From the NCBI GenBank assembly GCA_029339195.1, contig JAPTJF010000143.1, forward strand, positions 1-64,000: a stretch of DNA of 64,000 nt. The letters are read 5' to 3'. The DNA is from Micractinium sp. NFX-FRZ. Taxonomy: Eukaryota; Chlorophyta; Trebouxiophyceae; Chlorellales; Chlorellaceae. The notes below the pieces were generated by a model, which saw nothing but the letters and a program-made list of their open reading frames with translations, did not search any database and was not told where the DNA came from. Positions within the stretch are counted from its first letter, which is position 1; each line of letters begins with the position of its first letter. Position numbers and translations under genes: made by a program. Shown in pieces: positions 10,313 to 22,100 of this stretch.

Positions 10313-13300
10313 TCATGCCGCCGTGGCAAAGCCCACGCGCTCCTGACCATAGTCGAAAACTGCAGCACACAATCGATTGGTGGGCACGGAAGGAGGGGCA
10401 GATGTCAAAAGAGGGTGGCCTGCACACGTGCAGCAGCTGTGCAGCCTTTCTTGGGTGCTGCATGCGGGTGGCAGTTCCGCTGCGCTGGCCTCGCGGCTCC
10501 TCCGCCCCTCTCCTGTGCACGCGCCGTCTGCAGTCCACCCACACACCCACCTGTGTACTAGGGCCCTAAGAAATCGTCCCCCTATCCCAATCACCGACTG
10601 CCAAAAACAGAGCTACTGCCAAGCAGTCCACCCACACACCCACCTGTGTGGTAGGGGCCGATGAACATGCCCCCCCACCATTATAATCGCAGCCAACAGC
10701 ACAGAATAAGTCGACCCACACACACACACCTGTGTGGTAGGGGCCGATGAACATGTCCCCCAGGATCCACAGCGGGCCCAGCGGGGCGGGGATGTCCAGC
10801 CCCATGAACCCGCTCACGCACTGCTCCTCGCCCATGGCGCCAACCTGCGGGAGGGAGGGACGACAGGTGTGTCCGGAGGGCAGAAGGGGGTGGACTGTTG
10901 GGGAGCCAGCGCGAGGTGTTGCCCCAGAAGCAGAGGGCGCAAACAAGCAGAGCAACAAGGAAGGGCCAAAGGGTGGGTGCGAGGCAGCGCACGGCGACAC
11001 CCCACCAGCAGAGGCACAAGCAGGGCAACCTGCACGGGGGGCAGCTCGCGGAAGAACGCCGGGGCATGGGCACAGCGGCCGAGGGTGTCTAGGTAGCCCC
11101 CTCACTCAAGCACCCAATGGTCAGGTGCAGTGGGCACAGCCGGTGTGATGTCCTCACTTGCCCAAGCGGACCTTGACACTAGGTACCGCTCACAGCGATA
11201 CACCTCCCCTCCCCAGTCCGACAAGTCGTGCTGGCTTCTTGGGCCCCCAACAGCAAATCATGAGCTCACCTTGAGCACGTACTCATGTGGTGCCAGCGTG
11301 AAGTCCTTGCCGGCAATGTTGAAGGTGATGGATGGCATGGTGGGCAGGCGGGCGCAGTCCACCACTGCAGGGAGGGGGGGAAGAGAAAAGGGAGGGTGCA
11401 GGTGAGCAAAGAGCACAGCGCACACAGCAGGGGAGCCTGACTAACAAACTTGTAGGCCCACAATCCGCAATCAATCAAATGCATGTCCAGTCCACGGGGA
11501 GCCAGCAACGGGAGAGGAGCCCGCCCAGAGGAAGCAGGCAAGCCCGCTGACGCGGCACAGCGTACGCCAGCATGAAGCTGCGCTGTGTGGCGCTGTGCGG
11601 CGCTGAGGTGGCGGCTCACCCGACTCGCCGCCGCTGCCAAAGGAGAAGGTCTCGCAGGCGCGGTCCAGATTGTGCAGGATCTGAGGTGGGGGTGGGTGGG
11701 CACGAGAGGAGATGAGAAAAGAGATGGGAAGAAACGGGAGGAGGATTCAATGGTGAGCATGCGGGTGACAAGACGGTAGGCTAGACACTTACAGGCACGC
11801 TCGCACCACACCCCGCCGGCTGGTGCAGCTCGCACCCCAACACCCCCGCATGTGGCACCCTGCCACATTGCCCGCTCCAGCCTGTCATCCTGCCCTGCCC
11901 CGCCCCCACCGCACCCCAACACCCCCGCCACATCCCTATCCTCACCCCCACCCCACCCCACCATGCCCCCAGGCCCCGCCTGCCCACCTGCGCCATTGTC
12001 TCGTTGCTAGCCAGCGCAATCTTGATGTATTGCACCACAAACTCGCACATCTGGCAGCTGTCGTTGGCGACGCCTCCAGCAGCGCCCTCCTGCTGTGCCT
12101 GCTGGGCTTCCCCTGCCACTTCATCGACCACCAGGGGCGCCTGCTGCGCGCGCTCGGAACCGTACATCTTGAGCAGGCGGCGGTACTGCGCGCTCTTGGA
12201 CAGCACGCGCTTGTCCTCGCCCACGCCTGCGTGTGTGGTGGGAGGGGTTGAGCGGCGGCGGGCGCGGAAATTGCAGGGGCAAGGTGGGAGCCGGCTTCCG
12301 GGTGGCATCCCCTGCAGGCCGCCTGGCTGCCCGACAGCTTTTCGAGTATGCAGGCACATAGAGCGGCAGTGTGTTGGTGTTGAAGGCTTGTGTTGAGGGC
12401 TTAAAGGCACGATCGCTCGCCCGGCCCAGGTTTGAAAAGCGCGCCACGCACCTGCGGCGCTGCAGAGGCCCACGGTTTGGCAGACGGCCTGGGGCGGCAT
12501 CTTGTTAATGATGTCGATGATCTGCCAGCAGTGGGAGGCGGAGAGGCAGATTCGGATCAGGATACGGGTGGGTGGAAAGGTACGGGTGAAGGATAAGAGG
12601 GAGGAGAGCGGAGGGCCCAGCTGGGGGGAGCGCAAAGGTAAAGCGCCTCTCGAGGCCGGGCGCTCAGCAGCGGCTGCCGGCTAGGCATGCCGATGACCCC
12701 GGGCAGGCGCCGGTGCCGTCTCCCCTAGGACAGCAGCTGCCACCTCAGCAGTGGCTGCCACCTCAGCAACACGCGCCAGCTCAGCAGCGGCTGTCAGCTC
12801 ACCTGGGGCAGGTACTGGTGCACCATCTGCTTGCACTGCTCAACCAGAACCGGCTCGGCGCCGATGGCCTGCGGGGGGGTGGGGGAGGGAGGGACGTGGG
12901 TGGCAGGAGGGGGGGGAGGCTGGAAAGGGGATGGTGACCAGAGGGAAGGGGAGGGTGGCAGGAGGCGGAAGCCGTGAAGGGAGTGGGAGTGGGAGGGTGA
13001 CGGGAGGTGAAGAGAGGGAGGAGAAGGGAGCCAGGGAGGGGGACGACGTGGAGGAGGGGCAATGCGCAAAGAGGGAGGGGCGGCAGGCAGCAGGGCAACA
13101 CTACTTGACATGGGCGCCAATGGCTCCATTGCGAATAGAAACAGCTGCATCAAAGCAACGCAGAGTTGAAGCAACATGGAGCCAGATCCGTGCCTCCCCA
13201 CAACCAACCATCCTATCCTGCCCCGCCTACCAGGTTGATTTCATCGATCACTTCAGGGGGACCCACCAGCAGCGAGGTGCCGGTGTCAGCGATGGCCTGC

Positions 13301-16300
13301 AGGCAGGCAGGGTTGGAGAGGTGGTTGAGTGGGAGGTACGTGTGGGGTGAGGCGGAGACTAGGCAGGAGTACGGCGCCAGCTGAGGGGATGCGGGGAGAG
13401 CATGGGGAGCAGCTCAGCACGCCAGTGAGCCAGCGCTGGGGGCCCACCCTCCCACACGGCATTCTGCCCCTGCCCTGTGTTGCATGCATGTCGTGCTGTG
13501 CTGTGCTATGCTGACCTGGCAGCCGCCCTTGCAGAACTCCCCGCCGCCCTTGATGCTCATGCCGTCCATCTTGAACTGCCAGAAGCCCCGGCGAGTGACA
13601 GGCACCCTGCATATGGGGGGGCAAGAGGATGGGGCGGGGCAAGCGGGTGACGGTAGCCCGAGCGCGCCAGGTGGCCGGCGTAAGAATAGCGCCTCTGAAT
13701 GCGGCACGCCACTGCCCGCCGGTGCTGGCCGTGTGCAGCTTGGCTGCCACTGGGGGCGGGCGCTGACCCTCACCAGGTGTGCTCCCCCACAAAGTGGCCA
13801 GGGGCCCAAGCACTCTCAAGAGCCCCTCGAGAGAGCACAGTTGGAGAGGCTTCGCGCCATCCTCCCCTCCCCTCCCCTGCACGAACCTAGAGCACTCAAC
13901 AGCCCCTAAATAACCGCTCCAAGGAAACCACACCACCCCCCCTAGGACCCTCACCAGGTGTGCTCCCCCACGCAGTGGCCAGGGTTCCACCCCGCCGACG
14001 ACCCAGTACAACCATCATTGGCCCCTCAAAAGGCAGGCGACACAGGAATGAGTCGCACCCTCCCTCCCCTCCCCTCACCATATTTGCTCCCCCCCAAGTG
14101 GACAGGGCCCCAAGAACCCTCGACACACAGTTACAGGGGATCACAACACCTCCCCCCTCCCCTCACCAGGTGTGCTCCCCCACAAAGTGGGCTGGGTCCA
14201 CCCCGCCCAGCACCAGCTCCCCGCCCTCGCGCCCCTCATCCTGCAGGAAATGGAACAGCAACAGGATGGCAGCTGCCATTGAGAAAGCGGTGGGGGCAGC
14301 TTGTGCACTGTGACCACTCCCCAGACTGGCAAGAGCGTTGGGCAGGGCTGGAGCTACACACAGCGATGCCCACTGCGTAGGCCGCCCACAGGCCACAGCG
14401 CACACGTCGCACGCAACACCCGCAGCCAGACTGCAAAGTCAGGACGGCCAGCCTTACCCCTGCGCTTCCACAACCGGCCCGCCCCCTCCGGCCTCCTTCA
14501 CTTGCTGGTTAAGCAGCGCAGGCGTGAGAACACGGGCCTGGCCAGCCGCCCACCCGCACACTGCTGCGCCATACTTCCTCCACTCCCCTCCCTGCCCGCC
14601 CCACGGTACCTGCCGGTTGAGCCAGAAGGAGAAGACTGGCTCCGGCAGCAGCTTCTGCTCCAACATCTTTTGGAAGGGCGGGGTGACCTTGCCCACGGAG
14701 ATCTCGGGGAAGCCCATGCCCTGCACATGGGTGGAGGGGGACAGGGTGAGATTCCTTGCTTATAGGCGGCATGTGTTGGGGCGGTGGGGTGTCGACCTCT
14801 ACCCCACCCAGCCGTGCACATGACGCGCTCCGTGGGGACGGGACCACACAAGAGGGGTGGCTGGGCTCCCCCCCAAGCCCAGCTCACCACCTCCCCAAGC
14901 AAGCAACACACACTGCAGTGCCGCTTCACCACCAGGATGCCGGGCGTCAACAGCCGCTTGCCCTGATCTCCAGGCTGGGCTGGAAAGCCGCCTGTCCACC
15001 CCACCCCTCAAAGCACTGCTGTAAACCGCGAACACACACACGGCTCACCAGGATGCCGTCAAAGCGGGCGGCGATGAAGGCCAGGCTGGGCTCCATCACC
15101 GCCTCTGCAAAAATCTGGCCCTGCACCTTCAAGTCGCCCATGGTGAGCACGTCCGCCGACAGGAAGCCGCTGAGCTGGCCGCTGCCGTACTGGATGGCAA
15201 ACTCGCGGCCGTCCTCCTGGTGAGGGTGAGGCACAGCAGGCATGCCATGGAAGGCAGAGGGTGGTAAGGGTATGGCAACAGACCTGGCGGGGCAAGGGTG
15301 AGGGCATGGTCGCGGCAGTCCCTGTGCCGGGCACGCGGGCGTGAGGGAAGGTGCACCCTGGACAACCACACAAATTTTGGGCCCGCCCTCCACACACAGC
15401 GGGACCGTGCCTTGTAGACGTGGCTCCTCTCGGTGCACCTATGGCTGTACGTGGTACGCCCCAGCTTACACGTTCCACTCAAACACACTCCGGCACACCT
15501 CTTCGCCCCACCAGCACTCGCCCGCACCTTGTATGTGTGGCTCTTCTCGGCATAGTACTTGGAGTGGAGGTAGCAGGCGATGGAGAGGTAGGAGCACTTG
15601 GAGGAGGGGACCCACAGGTTGGAGCTGCGGGCAGGGAGCGGGGGTGCAGGGCGGGTCGGGAGGGGCATGAGCAAGGCAGGGCGGGCGGTGCAAATATGGC
15701 AGGTGGCAGACTATTATGAGCCTGCTGCCTTCCCCCTGCTGCCTTCCCCCTGCTGCCGGCTCCGCTGCCTGGCCACCGTGCGCCCTGCTGGGGCCCAGCT
15801 GCCCCGTTGGCACCCTGCTGCTGCCCTCCTTGCCTGCCCGTGTCAAAGATGACCTGGAACTTCTGGGGAGGGGTGCCCAGCCCAATTTCTCCATAGTACT
15901 GCAAATGGATGTCACAAGGTTTTGAGAGGGAGGGAGCGGGAGGTCGAAGGTTGAATGCGCTGCTGGCACATCGCAGGCAGGCAGCTGGCTCGGCGGGCGG
16001 GGCAGCGCCAGCGGGCGTGCGGCGGGGCGTGCGGCGCTCGCTGCCTGCATGGTCCTCCCTCCCTGTACGCCTGCCGCTGCAACCTCACAACTTTCGCAGT
16101 ATATCTTGCAAAACAGTACCAATCCAGCCAGGCAGCCAGCCAGTCACCTGCGCGTCCATAAAGTTGGTGATGGGGATGTTGGTGCCGCTGGCGTCGTTGG
16201 CAGGCTGCGAGGTCAGCAGCGCGCTCCTGTTCTTGTGGTGGGCGCGGTGCTCCGGCAGCACAAGCGGCTGCTTTCGCAGGTGGATTCGAAGCGGTGCTGC

Positions 16301-16357
16301 GGCCTGGGCCACGGCCAGGCCGAGGAAGAGCGACAGTAGAAGAGCGATCAGCCTCAT
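10313..16357 (-). CDS. Phytepsin-type aspartic protease with saposin-like insert
   Basis: Fifteen exons give 525 codons in frame: 16357-16148, 15898-15834, 15624-15528, 15216-15049, 14720-14610, 14240-14167, 13606-13516, 13296-13231, 12868-12803, 12521-12452, 12226-11988, 11680-11620, 11364-11270, 10844-10730 and 10359-10313. A signal peptide ([19 protein letters not shown]) and short propeptide precede two catalytic motifs, DTGSS near residue 89 and DTGTS near 276. Residues about 295-437 form the plant-specific insert, a swapped saposin fold with [19 protein letters not shown] and an NET glycosylation site. A roughly 45-residue Lys/Gln/Glu-rich spacer makes it longer than usual. The C-terminus is the normal [11 protein letters not shown]. 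The 524-aa length matches plant phytepsins (about 500 aa), which are vacuolar or secreted endopeptidases. Intron 2 is GC-AG (GGGCAG|GCAAGG), needed to keep DTGSSN intact. Three introns carry junction echoes. Confidence 0.95.
10550..10760 (-). repeat. Junction echo: three copies of the exon 14 donor (aspartic protease)
   Basis: The real border, plus-strand CCTGTGTGGTAGGGGCCGATG at 10729, recurs as a perfect 27-base match at 10643 and as a decayed CCTGTGTACTAGGGCC at 10550. Offsets are 86 and 93 bp. On the minus strand every copy keeps CACAG|GT. Confidence 0.88.
13766..14210 (-). repeat. Junction echo: four copies of the exon 6 donor (aspartic protease)
   Basis: The real donor GTGAGG (plus CCTCAC at 14161) has echoes at 14073, 13949 and 13768. 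Each is followed on the plus strand by CA..TGTGCTCCCCCAC-like sequence from the exon end, then an AGTGG...GGG block. The copy at 14073 is the most changed (ATATTTGCTCC). All four keep GTGAGG. Offsets are 88, 124 and 181 bp. Long reading frames through this stretch repeat the exon end and are artefacts. Confidence 0.88.
15409..15565 (-). repeat. Junction echo: exon 3 donor of the aspartic protease
   Basis: The real border CTTGTATGTGTGGCTCTTCTCGG at 15528 has a copy CTTGTAGACGTGGCTCCTCTCGG at 15411, 117 bp away. The echo has lost the GT (GCACGG in place of GTGCGG). Confidence 0.78.
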
Positions 16358-16576
16358 AGTAGCTGCCCTGGCTCTTCTACAAGGTTGTGCAGGTCCCGTG
16401 GATGTCGGGACCCGGAATAAGTCGCTGTCGGGAGCGCCTGCGCCAAGAAACCCTCAACGCTGCCAGCGAGGCCAGTGCTGAGCTGGTGTGCGAGCACTCT
16501 AGGCGCGATCCAGCAGTCTGCCTGACACACCAGCTGCTTTGATTTGCCATCGGCGGGGCAGCAGTAGCTCGACGAG
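16358..16576. promoter_or_regulatory. Shared 219-bp divergent promoter region
   Basis: Separates the ATGs of the aspartic protease (-) and the PsbP-domain gene (+). With so little room, both promoters and 5' UTRs must lie here. No specific element was recognised. Confidence 0.5.
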
Positions 16577-18786
16577 ATGTTCGCCGCTGCAACCTCCAAC
16601 CTGGTTGCCTTGCCGGCCCAGTGCGCCGCGCCCAGCGGCAGCTCAGGTGCTGATCGATCTCCGCATGCCAGATGGGATGATTATACGAGGCGCAGGAGGC
16701 AAGCGCTGTGGTGGAGGCCGAAATATCTCCACTGCCGCCACTGCCGCCACCGCCTGCCGCCGCTTTGCCTGCAGGGCGCCGCGCCTCCCGCTGCCATCCC
16801 CTGCCAGTAGTGGCAGCCGCTGGCAGCAGCAGCAGCAGCACCCTGCCAGAGGAGCCCAGCGTGCTGCTGCTGCCGCGCCGCCAGCTACTGTCGGCGGCAC
16901 TGCTGACGCCGGCCGCGGCGGTGCTGCTCGGTGCCGCCTCTCCGGCCCTGGCGGCTGAGGGAGGCGCGCCTGCGGCTGCCAGCTCTGTTATTTACACCGA
17001 TGAGGACGACAAGTTCTCGATCACGGTGCCAGCTGGCTGGGCGCAGGGCAGCGGCGCGATCGGGCAGGAGGGCACGCTGACTACCAACCAGGTGGGGGCA
17101 ACTGGGCAGTGCCATGTGCACGCTTGAAGGGCATGTGGGGAGGGATGGGCAGGCCAGGCGTGCGGAGCGCTAAAATAAGGGCAATGCCGGCAGGGCTTTG
17201 AACGCAGCGTTGCAAGCTGTCTGGCTTGCGTGACAATGGGGGGTAGTCCTGCGCAGCACGGCCAGTTCCTACAGCCGCCCCCAATCCCTGGCCCTATTTC
17301 CCGCCTGCCTCCCCTTGCCTCCACCCCGTCACCAGGCGCGCTTCTCCAACGCCGCCGGCCTGCGCCGTGTGGTGGCCTTTGTGCCAGAGAACAACCCCAA
17401 CGTCAGCCTGGCCATCACCATCCAGTGAGTGTGCCGGGCGCGGTGTGGCGGTGGGCTTGCAGCACACGCCTGAGCGCATTGTGCATTCCCCCCCGTCTGC
17501 CCGCCCACCCACCCCCAACCCGACGTTGGGACGCCTGCTGTTCCACCCCTCGCATCCAAACCCCGCCGCCCTCTCCCACCTGCGCACCCCCTATCTCTGC
17601 CCTCTCCCCTCCCGCCCAGGTTCATCGCTCCCGACTTCACAAAGCTCGGCTCTCTGGGCACCGCCGCCGACTTTGCTTCGGTGAGGGCAAAGCCCTGTAC
17701 ATGTCGATATCAAAGCCCATGCAGCTCGCCATGCATCCACTATTGGGTGCAGCAAACCACTGCCGCTGCCGCTGCCTCAAGACACAGAGGCTGCTCCCTA
17801 CAGGCGGAGGGGCGGGGTGCCGGAAGCGCCTGCCCCGGCACTTTTCTGTCGCGCTGCAGCCTCACGCTCTGATGACTGGCATGCTGTGCATGCTGCGTGC
17901 TGTGCTGCGCAGGGTGTGGTCAACCGCATGGATACCAGCTACATCCTGAAGCTGCCAGAGTGGCGCCGGGCCAAGGAGGGGCCTGTGCAGGTGCGCAGCA
18001 CAGCACAGCCTGCGCTGGGTGCCCGCCGCTGCATGCTGTGGCCTCCCCTCAGCTGCTCGACAGAGCCAACAGTCAGCCTTCATCGCTCATTGCTCCCTAT
18101 CTTTCCCGACCCACGCGCACCTGCCCTCCCGGGTTTTGGTGCAGGTGGCTCGGCTGGCATCCTTTAGGCCAGCGGTCAAGCTTCAGCGCTGATTGCTCCT
18201 GCTCTTCCCCCGCTTACAGCACCTACTCCCCCCCATGTGGTGCAGGTGGCTCGGCTGCTGGATGCGCGCGAGGCCAACGGCAACTATGTGTTCAGCTACA
18301 GCCTGGAGAAGGACGGGGAGGCGGAGCGCACGGTGTACCAGGCAGTCGCCATCGGCTTCACGGGGAGGTGAGCTTGGTTCAGGTCATACTGCCGTTGCAG
18401 CTGCTCATGGCGCGGGGCGTATGGAAGGCGAATTTGCCGGGCGGTGATCGAGATCGGGGTCAGCGGCAGCGCTGTGCCAGGCAGTCGTCCAGTGCCGGCG
18501 CCTGGCAAACAAGGATCTACCTGCTGTGCTTTGACAGGCGGCGGCTGTGGCCTGCCTGCTCAGAAGCTGTGGCATGCCTGCTTGATTACCCCCGCCCACC
18601 AGCCCTGCCTGCTTCCCCTGCCTGACAAGCTCCACCCCTCCCCTGGTGCCTCGCCTACCCGACAGCAGATATCAGCGCCTCTTTACCGTCAATGCCACAT
18701 GCACCGCCCCGGACAAGGCACAGTACGGGCCCGTGCTGGAGGAGATGGTGAAGAGCTTCCGGGCACCCCCGCCCTTCTCTGCCTGA
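16577..18786 (+). CDS. PsbP-domain protein of the thylakoid lumen
   Basis: Seven exons give 285 codons: 16577-16646, 16775-17091, 17336-17424, 17620-17680, 17913-17990, 18246-18367 and 18669-18786. The N-terminus is a bipartite transit peptide: a stroma-targeting part rich in Ser, Ala and basic residues, then RRQLLSAALLTPAAAVLLG...SPALA, a twin-arginine lumenal signal with an Ala-x-Ala cleavage site. The mature part opens YTDEDDKFSITVPAGW, the typical start of the PsbP fold, and continues through FSNAAGLRRVVAFVPE, VNRMDTSYIL and YEKDG-like strands to a helix EEMVKSFR. PsbP and PPD proteins sit in the lumen and assist photosystem assembly or stability; which member this is cannot be told. Echoes of the exon 6 start and end lie in the flanking introns. 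Confidence 0.92.
18060..18270 (+). repeat. Junction echo: exon 6 acceptor of the PsbP-domain gene
   Basis: The real acceptor GTGCAG|GTGGCTCGGCTG ends at 18245. An identical stretch ends at 18144, 101 bp upstream. The 60-70 bases before each copy are also related (TTCA.CGCT.ATTGCTCC). The echo is an intact-looking decoy 3' splice site. Confidence 0.85.
18470..18500 (+). repeat. Decayed echo of the exon 6 end (PsbP-domain gene)
   Basis: TGTGCCAGGCAGTCGTCCAGTGCCGGC resembles the exon stretch GTGTACCAGGCAGTCGCCATCGGC near 18337. The match is short, and no donor is kept at the matching place. Confidence 0.5.
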
Positions 18787-19186
18787 AGCCAGGCCCCGCT
18801 GCCCCCGGTGGGACTGGTTATTTATGGCGCGCATGTGGTTGCAGCAGCAGCGTCTTTGGTACCTTTACAGTATAGTGGACGAGGCGATGCGGCCAAATCG
18901 GGCAGCGCGTGTCTGAAGGGGCGCAGCAGGCAAGGGCATGAACATGGTATTTCATGAACCGTTTGATGAACAAACTGATGATTCCTATCTTTCTGGCTCT
19001 GACTGTTTCAGTGCACTGCTTGTATCGAGGATGCGATATGATTGAATGTGATGTTATGATGGCATTCTGGTGAGCCCCCAAAGCAGAGCTGCAGAGGAGG
19101 CAGGAAGTGAGCTGCAAAGGCGGACCTGCCAAGGGGAAAGAAGCAGGGTGCTAGTGCAGGTTCTGTGCGAGTGTTGCTGAAGCATT

Positions 19187-22100
19187 CTAGCGCATGCGCA
19201 CGGCAGGGATGCGGCCACTGTTGGCGCGCTCCAGCCCCCCAGCAGCTGCTGCAGGGGCCTTGCCGGCAGCTGCCGCCGCGGCCTTGCGGTTGGGTGAGGC
19301 AAAGTTTTCGTTTGTCTTGTGGGCGCCGCCAGCACGCTTGTGGTCGGCAGTGGGGGAGGCGGCGGGTGGTGCTGCCCTGGCTGTGGGGCTGGCTGCGGTG
19401 AAGAAGGCTGGCAGTGGGGGCCTGCAGTCATGAATGGGGGAAGGGGGTGGCTTGGTGAGCAAAGGCGGTGAGGAGGAAAGCAGGCATGGACAGGCATATC
19501 GTGCACAAGTGCAAGGTCCACAACCCACCCACATCGCCCCTCCGTGAATCTGTTGAGCGCTCTTGAGCATGCCCACGAGCCCCATCGTTCACACACACGC
19601 GTGTGCGCTTCCACTCCTGCCCATTTGCCGCCGCTTCCCCACACTGCTCACCAGTCGGCGTTGTCGTCTCCTGCACCAAAGGTGGCCGCCTCTGCCAGCA
19701 GCAGGTCGTCCTCACTCTGCTCCAGCTCAGCATCCAGGCTGGCCCGCAGGTCGCCACTGCTGACCCCACCAGGCGCAGCCTCCTCGCCGCCTGCGGCAGC
19801 AGCTCCGGCTGCGGCGCCAGCGGTGGTGGTGAGGTGCACAGGGGGCGTGGCAGCCCTGCTGTCTGGCTCGGAGCTGGGCCGCGTCGGCGGGGCGCTCTGG
19901 AGCGCCTGCCCTGGGTGCTTCCCGTCCATGGCGGCCGCCATGTAGCGCTCGTGGCGCTGAGGCTCGGCAATGCTGCGCTCCAGGCTGCGGCAGACGGCGC
20001 GGCTGGGGGCCATGTGGATGCCCACCTGCAGTACAGGGGCAGGAAGAATAAAATGGATGTACACAAGTTGGCTGCGTTGCCACCACTGTTCAAGATGTTT
20101 AACATGTTCACGCGCAGCGCTTGCAGCCCCGCTGGACCGCAACCAGCAGGGAAGGCACTCCCCAGCTGATCCAGACCCCGCACATGTCAGGCAGACAGCC
20201 CAGTTGTCCCTTGCAAGGCCCACCTGCAGGCCCAGCACCTCATGCTGCCCCAGAATCGCGCGCGTCTCGTACTCCCCAGTAACGTTGCTGCGCTCAGCGC
20301 TGTTGGGGTCGCGGCCTGCAGGGGGCGGGAGGCAGGTGGATGGTGAGGGGTGGCTAATGCATGGCAGCGCAGGCAGGCAGTCGGGCGCGTGCACAGCGAC
20401 AGGTTGGGAGCTCAACGTGCACCCCTCAGCATGCTTGCTTCATCTGCCCGTGCTAACCTGGGCACTGGGCAGGCACCAACTTGCCAGCGGGGCTGTGCTG
20501 GCTCATCCAGTTGGCAGCCTGCAGGCATGGAGGGCAGAACCAGAAGGACAGTGAGGAGGCCGCAGTGCTCGAGGGGGTTGAGATTATGGGAGACAAGGCA
20601 ACCGATCACAGCCATGGCAGGCACAGGAGGCAGGCGAGTAGGAGCATCCTGGCATACCAGCAGCAGGTGATGCACCAGCCAGCCTCACCGCATTCCAGGG
20701 CAGGTGGAAGGCCGAGGCAATGGCCGCAGTCTCCTGGGACAGGTCCTGAACATTGAGGGGCCGGGAGAGGGGGAGGAAGACGGGCACGCGAGCGTCAGAA
20801 GAAGGTGGATCGCAGGCAGAGCGCCGCCCGCCCAGTCCTGGCAAGTGTACCCGACATAGCACGCACCCCATGCCTCCACCGCATCCCCTTACCAGGCCGT
20901 GCACGCCGCGGCGCCTCCAGCGGATCTCGTCCTCATCGCCCAGCATGGCCCGCAGGTGGGCCGTTGCCACGCGCAGCTCGTCGCCCGTCTTGCCGCCGTG
21001 CTCACGCTGCCAGTGCTCGGCAAACTGCAGGCGCCAGGTGGTGGCGGCCAGCTGCAGGGGCGCGGGCAGTGGTGGAGGGTGTTACACAGCATGCCATGCA
21101 TGAGGGGCGAGCAGCGGGCAGCTCAGGCCGGGGTCATGACGTTTACCGCAGCGCAGCAGCCGGCGCAGGCAGTACGCGAGGCATGGTGTGTACTGCAGCG
21201 CAGCAGCTGGCGGCTCAGAAGTGAGGCGCCCCAAACCCAGGCATGTGCCTCACTCACCTCGTGGCGGAAGAGGCGGCGGCCGTGGAAGGCCAGCTTGGCC
21301 TGCAGGGATGAGGCACAGTGGTGCTCACATTGGCAGGCGTGCAGGCATGGGGCCGGTGCTGCACGCAGCACAGGCACCTTGCGGGAGCCCGCAGCAGCAC
21401 AGCTCCCCTCAACAGCACCCAGCCGCGAGCCCAGCCGCTAGCCCAGCCTAGCCCAGCCCGGCTGTCCAACCCCTGTCCTCACCTGCAGCTCCAGTATCTC
21501 GGACTGGGCGCCGGCCGACAACTGCTGCCCCGTCAGCGGGCAGGTGTTGGAGATGTGGTCGGCGGGGATGGGAGAGCTCACGTCCTGCAGGATCCGAGGT
21601 TAGAACAGAGGATGGCAGAGGAGCGTGAGGAGGGCCGACAGTCTGAATGCCCAGGCCATCATGGTCTGATCAGGGTAGCACTGCCTTCAGTTCAATACAC
21701 AACAGCGCCTGCTGCAGCAGAGCTACCTGCCTGCCCGCCTGTTCCGCGCACCTGTCACCTGCCCACAGCATCCTCCGGTCGCATCTTGCCCTGCCTCAGT
21801 AGCCCCGCCTCCTACTCTACTCTGCCCCATCCCGCCCGTACTCACATGCAGCACCAGCATGAGGCGCCCAGTCTCTGGCTTCACATACGTCTCCTGCACC
21901 TGGCGCAGCTTGTATGCCTGCCAGGGTGGAGTGAGGAATGGACAGGGCAATTATGCTTAGTATTGACAGATATGTTTCCTTGCATGCCGCAACGGAGATG
22001 CCGGATCGCGCATGCCCAACAAATATTCTGCAAGCCACACTCTCAGCCCCTCCCCTTGCAGCAGCCCTACCGCCCCTGTTCACCATGCACCCACCTTGTC

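Noticed and set aside
12727..12803. Short repeats (CAGC..TGGCTG.CACCTCAG) beside the exon 9 donor of the protease
   Set aside because: The units are only about 20-33 bp and look like simple slippage, not the ~100-bp echo class.
13286..14011. 241-codon minus-strand open frame in the protease region
   Set aside because: It runs through exon 7, introns and the donor-echo array. The correct protease frame is recovered only by splicing; the repeated peptide pieces are echoes.
13766..14210. Regularly spaced direct repeats suggesting a CRISPR array
   Set aside because: The units are decayed, unevenly spaced copies of an exon border in a eukaryotic gene, with no leader or cas genes.
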